Of a DNA stretch of 64,000 nucleotides, positions 59,761 to 64,000 are shown in pieces. Position 1 is the stretch's first letter. Every line of letters begins with the position of its first letter. The position numbers and the translations under genes are program-made. Under the pieces are notes generated by a model. That model worked only from the letters and a program-made list of their open reading frames with translations, had not been told where the DNA came from and searched no databases. Source of the stretch: Hepsetus odoe (lineage: Eukaryota > Chordata > Actinopteri > Characiformes > Hepsetidae). The DNA is taken from NCBI GenBank assembly GCA_017165825.1, contig CM029374.1, forward strand, positions 7,825,847 to 7,889,846, written 5' to 3'.

Positions 59761-60270
59761 TCCCCCAATATTTGCCTTTCTTCCTACCCTAGAATCTCCA
59801 CCAATTACAGTAGCTTTGCAATTTCAAGCTGAATGGAAGGAGAAACAACAGACAAGGCAGAGTACTCTATCTTTAGCTGGGGCTGCACTTATGATGGAAG
59901 GAGCTTTTGTGAAGGCCATCTTTTGAATGTGCAGTCGAGGTCATTCATTAATTCAGAATCTGGCATTTAGTAAGTACATCATAAGAAACTAAAAGAATGC
60001 AAATAACATTTCATAATGCAGGTGCACAAAAGATGCAGAGTAACTTCATTAATTAAGCAAACCCTCTTGTAAATATGGCACATAATTATACATTGCTGCC
60101 CAATAATTATCTTGTTTCTTGCAGATTTCATTGCATGTAAATCTAAATGACAATAAATGCAATAGCCATTAAGAGCTTGTAATGAAATGATAAAATTGAC
60201 ATAGAATATGTAATTATTTTAACAATAAGTTCCGTCTTTCTTGGTCTTGATGTACCAGTGATCTACAGCC
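59761..60270. promoter_or_regulatory. Best homeobox/POU-rich candidate conserved non-coding element
   Basis: Repeat-free with dense AT-core motifs: cattcattaattcag, cttcattaattaagc, cacataattatac, caataattatc, tgcatgtaaatc and catttcataatgcagg. Clustering of TAATTA and POU-like sites within 500 bp is characteristic of vertebrate developmental enhancers. No open frame of note. Conservation must be checked. Confidence 0.4.
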
Positions 60271-61014
60271 ACGTTTTGCTTTTCTGCTTTGCAAAGAAAC
60301 ACTGTTACAAATATGGATGTCTAATACATAGTCAATGTCAATGACAGCTTTGAAAGCTCAGTGCAAATTTTAAAGCACATACTTACATATTTTAAAAGCT
60401 TAATTTTTAAGCATTTAAGGTACTTTTTTATTAACCATAGGTAATAAATGAATAAATAAATAAGATTGTACTGATAATCTAATAAATGTAGCAGTATGGA
60501 TAGGAACCTACCAAGAACCACAGGCTTATACATTTGTTAAGACTCAATGGTCGAGTATGTCACCATTGCCATAAGGTTCCATCCTCTGGCAGTCATTAAC
60601 AGTCAAAAGCAGTGCTATCGCCTGCAGCAAGCTCTAAAAGGTGAGTCAGGGATGAAGGTCGCTAGAAGCCCCCCAACAGTCACTGACACCAGCACACCCA
60701 CCGCAGGAGTAAATGAGAATGAAGAGGCACAGCAAAGTACATACCCATACCATTACTAAATCATTTTGATGAAGCATTCATTTCAAACAATATTAATTAG
60801 AAGATTAAACTGATGGAAATAATGAAATCTGTTAACACCTTCCAGTGGAAAAAAAAAAAATGTGCCTCTATGTGCATAATTTGACTGCTTTGTGGCATCA
60901 CTATTAAAATATTTGTTGGCTGAAAGTTAGTAAGGCCTTTAACTGTTTAGACATATGTTCTATATATTTTAGATGTATATGTATACAAAATTTGGCATCC
61001 ATTGTCAAGTTATA
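60271..61014. other. Spacer
   Basis: AT-rich with aataaataaataa near 60450. A 70-codon frame at 60547-60759 has no recognised domain. No gene is supported. Confidence 0.45.
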
Positions 61015-62185
61015 CACTGCCTGTCCAAAAAAAAAGTCACCACCTGGATTTAAAAAAGCAAATAGGTAATAGCCTCCCATTGGATAATTACAGCATAGAT
61101 GATTATGTTTTATCTGACAACAAGTTATTTAACCATAACTGATTAAACAACCATGTTGGAAGATACATCCTGTTGTCATGGAAAAGATGTAAATTTGTTT
61201 CAGAGGGGTCAAATTATTGGCATGCATCAAGCAACAAAATATCTTAAGGAGATTGCTGAAACTACTGAGATTGGTTTAAGAACTGTTAGACACATTATTA
61301 AAAACCGGAAGGATAGTGGGGAACCATCATTTTCACAGAAGAAATGTGGTCGGAAAAAAATCTTGAATGACCGTGATCGGTGAAATCAGATTGTAAAAAA
61401 ACAACAGCAGAACTCACAGCTGTGTTCAATAGTGAAAGTAAGAGCATTTCCACATGAACAATGCGAAGGGAACTAAGGGATTGGGACTAAACAGCTGTTT
61501 TGGCTTAAGAAATCTGACTGATCAGTGAAGCTAATCATAAAAAAATTTGCTAGGGACTATAAAGACAGGACTCTGGAGCAATGGAAGAAATCATGTGGTC
61601 TGATGAGCCTAGATTTACCCTATTCTAGAGTGATGGGCACATCAGGGTAAGAAGAGAGGTGAAAGTGATACACCCATCATGCGGAGTGCCTACCATACAA
61701 GCCTGTGGGGTCAGTGCTATGATCTGGGGTTGCTGCTATTGGTCAGGTCTAGGTTCAGCAACGTTATGTGCCTAAAGAATGAGGTCAGCTGACTACTTGA
61801 ATATACTGAATGACCAGGTTATTCCATCAGTGTATTTTTTTTTCTTCCCTGATGACACGGGCATATTCAATGATGACAATGCCAGGATTCATCAGCTCAA
61901 ATTGTGAAAGAGTGGTTCAGGGAGCATGAGACATCATTTTCACATATGGATTGGCCACCACAGAGTCCAGACCTTAACCCCTTAATCTTTGGGATGTGCT
62001 GGAGAAGAATTTGCACAGTGGTCCGTCTCTCTCATCCTCTCTACAAGATCTTGTCAAAAAATTAATTCAACTCTGGACAGGAATAAATGGGACATTGCAG
62101 AAGCTTATTGAAACAATGCCACAGTGAATTTGTGCCGTAATCAAAGCTAAAGGCAGTCCAACTTTTTTTTTTTGGACGGCCACTA
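61015..62185 (+). mobile_element. Tc1-like DNA transposon, third family
   Basis: TA at 61013-61014 precedes cactgcctgtccaaaa. The right end (acttttttttttttggac followed by ggcc) is the diverged inverted form. The 1.17-kb body holds a plus-strand transposase relic. Different termini and protein place it outside the other two Tc1 families in the window. Confidence 0.88.
61153..62150 (+). pseudogene. Tc1 transposase relic, third family
   Basis: An intact N-terminal frame (61153-61383) shows a paired-like helix-turn-helix: RGQIIGMHQATKYLKEIAET and GLRTVRHIIKNRKDSGEPS, then the GRKKILNDRDR linker before a stop. Downstream, frames shift. MWSDEPRFTLF (second catalytic Asp region) can be read at about 61591-61623, with WGCCYW at about 61727 and PQSPDLNP at about 61960-61983. 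The bases after PDLNP run into ccttaatctttggg, so the Ile-Glu expected next is lost by a small deletion. Ends with VIKAKGSP. Multiple stops; non-functional. Confidence 0.9.
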
Positions 62186-62288
62186 AATATCATGAGATTC
62201 ATAAACATAGAACAGAATATCATTAGCTGGTTGATGCGTTTAAAAATGTAAGCAATATAAGTATTAAGCTATATATATATATATTATA

Positions 62289-62464
62289 TATTTACATTTA
62301 CGGCATTTAGCACTCTTTTATCCAGAGCGACTTACATTTGTTAACTACAGGGACAGTCCCCCCGGAGCAACTTCAGGGGTTCAGGGTCTTGCTCAGGAAC
62401 CCAATGGTGGTGGATTCAATCTCTTGGTCTGTAGATGAGTATCCTACCACTAGACCACAACCCA
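62289..62464 (-). mobile_element. Family-A tRNA-derived SINE
   Basis: The tail tttacatttacggcatttag and cagagcgacttacatttg are at the left, then ccggagcaacttcagggg and a shortened head (gtatcctaccactagaccac). Box B is degraded (tggattcaatctc). It lies directly against the fold-back element that begins at 62469. Confidence 0.88.
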
Positions 62465-62468
62465 CATA

Positions 62469-62944
62469 CAGTACTGTGTAAAAGTTTTAGGCAGGTTTGA
62501 AAAAATACTGTAAACAAAGAATGGTTTCAGAAATATAAATAATGATTGTTTATTTTTATCAATTTACAAAATGCAAAGTGAGCGAACAAAAGAAATATCA
62601 AACCAGCATCAATTCTTATAGGTACAATTGCACAAAGTCAGTGATTTTGTAGGATTATAGTCAGGTGTATGATCAACCAATTTTACCAAACAGATGTCAC
62701 ACGTAGGTTGAAACACAGTCATGTTTGGAACAACCTACCAGCACCAGTGTGCAAGTAAACCTAGAAGAATTGATGCTGTTTTGAAGGCAAAGGGTGGTCA
62801 CACCAAATATTGATTTGATTTCTCTTTTGTTCATTCACTGCATTTTGTTTATTGATGAAAATGAGGATTAACACTTCCATTGTTGAAAGCATTCTTTGTT
62901 TACAGCATTTTTTCACACCTGCCTAAAACTTTTGCACAGTACTG
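62469..62944. mobile_element. Tc1-derived fold-back element, copy 3, without SINE
   Basis: TA-flanked cagtactgtgtaaaagtttt and the inverted cttttgcacagtactg termini. The arms match copy 1 closely (aaatgcaaagtgagcgaac, attttgtaggattatagtca, gttgaaacacagtcatgt) but lack the SINE, so it serves as the empty-site reference. No transposase frame. Confidence 0.92.
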
Positions 62945-63589
62945 TGTATATGTATAATTAAATTACATATTTATGCAAATTGTGCTACTATACTGTACCT
63001 CCTGTCATATTCAATTTCCTCACTGACTGATATTAATTCCAAGACTTGTTTATGTTTCTTCTTTCTATCCTAACGTTTCTGTGCCAGTGATTACCTGTGG
63101 TGTTACCTAACATTTTCTGTACCTACCAACTGTTCACTGACCTAAATACATAACAGTTGTCAAGGTGTTCTTTTGTTCAAATGCTTTTTACCTCCATAGA
63201 TACCTTGTTCATTACTTCTTATATCATTTTCTGATATATAAAAGCTAAAGATATTTTATGCTTGTGTGTGTATTAAACAAAAAACACTCTGCCCAGCAAT
63301 GCTTTATTCATGTTTATATTATGAATGTTTCTTCCATCAAATCAGTACTTGAGTACATTTTCCACTTCTCTCGGATACTAAAGCAGATACTAAATTTGAT
63401 GCTTATCAAAGCCATATGCATGTTAATGAAACTGTAAAACCTCACCACACAGCACAAAAACCAAGTTCTTTTTAAGAGGATCTATTATATCTGTAACACA
63501 GCTTTTGTGTTTCATAATAACAGTTTCTTTTTTTAGAGAATGAAGAATATGTCTTTTTTGCCATCTCACCACTGGAGATTACATGAATA
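62945..63589. other. AT-rich spacer
   Basis: Nothing recognised. Confidence 0.5.
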
Positions 63590-64000
63590 ATTGTTCTTTA
63601 GGTGCCACTCAATGTTGTGGAATAAAACACACATATGTTTCCAAGTGTTAATGTTGACATTTGGATGGCGAGGAGCCACTCAGGGTCATTGTTTAGCAAC
63701 AATATTCGAGTGCACCCTCAGGGTTTTTTTCTCTCTCTCTATTGTGGTGAACAATTTTCCATGAAGGCCATTTGGCCACATAATGATACCTTCAATGCAC
63801 TTTTTACCTCTAATAACTTTTTATATGCACTTGAAGTCTCGGCTACACCCTTTTTGCATGTGAGAGCTTAATAATCTATGAAAAGAAAATGTGCGTGAGT
63901 ATCAGTGATAATGTGCACAATCTGGAATGACCCATTACTCATGCAAGCCAATTTTATTTCTGGTGATGCATAGTAAATAGCTCAAATAAAAATTAGGGTA
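63590..64000. promoter_or_regulatory. Candidate conserved non-coding element at window edge
   Basis: Repeat-free apart from a short CT run, with ccaagtgttaatgttgac, gagcttaataatct and catgcaagccaatttt words. A 78-codon frame (63635-63871) overlaps it without family resemblance. It may continue past the window. Confidence 0.35.

Overview
This window looks like a gene-poor, AT-rich stretch of a ray-finned fish (teleost) genome. The evidence is the density of long dinucleotide microsatellites, IR/DR-type Tc1 transposons, fish-style non-LTR retrotransposons that end in a GCCGAAAGAAG-type 3' tail, and two abundant tRNA-derived SINE families. One SINE family ends in a 'ggcatttagcagatgc' tail (family A) and the other in a 'gtcactttcacttt' tail (family B). 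The exact species cannot be read from the sequence. I found no convincing host protein-coding exon on either strand and no rRNA, functional tRNA or CRISPR array. The reading frames of 60-180 codons are mostly chance frames in spacer DNA or degraded transposon proteins.

Layout. 1-7.2 kb: spacer with a 67-nt hairpin (2.55 kb), a Tc1-derived fold-back element carrying a nested SINE (2.85-3.6 kb), GA and CA microsatellites and two family-B SINEs. 7.5-9.8 kb: a decayed minus-strand LINE with endonuclease, reverse transcriptase and C-terminal regions in order. 9.8-15.3 kb: spacer with a roughly 290-bp imperfect palindrome (12.2 kb) and a compositionally distinct block with TAAT and G-rich patches (12.8-14.9 kb). 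15.3-16.4 kb: plus-strand LINE fragment of a second family, interrupted by A36. 17-27 kb: AT-rich spacer with SINEs and the largest microsatellites, including TG/AT at 22.3 kb and GA at 24.4 kb. 28.1 kb: a 164-bp hAT-like MITE with a perfect 8-bp target duplication. 29-34 kb: candidate regulatory blocks, two SINEs and a 170-bp 5'-truncated LINE insert. 34.8-39.4 kb: repeat-dense island with SINE heads in opposite orientation, a dispersed fish repeat, a 137-bp palindrome, a second LINE-2 fragment and a Tc1 transposon with a SINE in one of its inner direct repeats. 39.4-61 kb: spacer with further SINEs, a Tc1 copy (48 kb), LINE tails and several candidate conserved blocks. 61.0-62.95 kb: a third Tc1 family, a SINE and another fold-back copy lie almost end to end. 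63.6-64.0 kb: a last candidate conserved block.

How it fits together. The only protein-coding information belongs to mobile elements, and all copies are disabled by frameshifts, stops or deletions. The SINEs probably depended on LINE enzymes and the fold-back elements on a related Tc1 transposase. The unique, repeat-free blocks with TAATTA-type motifs would suit long-range regulatory elements or a large intron or gene desert near a developmental gene. That is inference and needs cross-species alignment.
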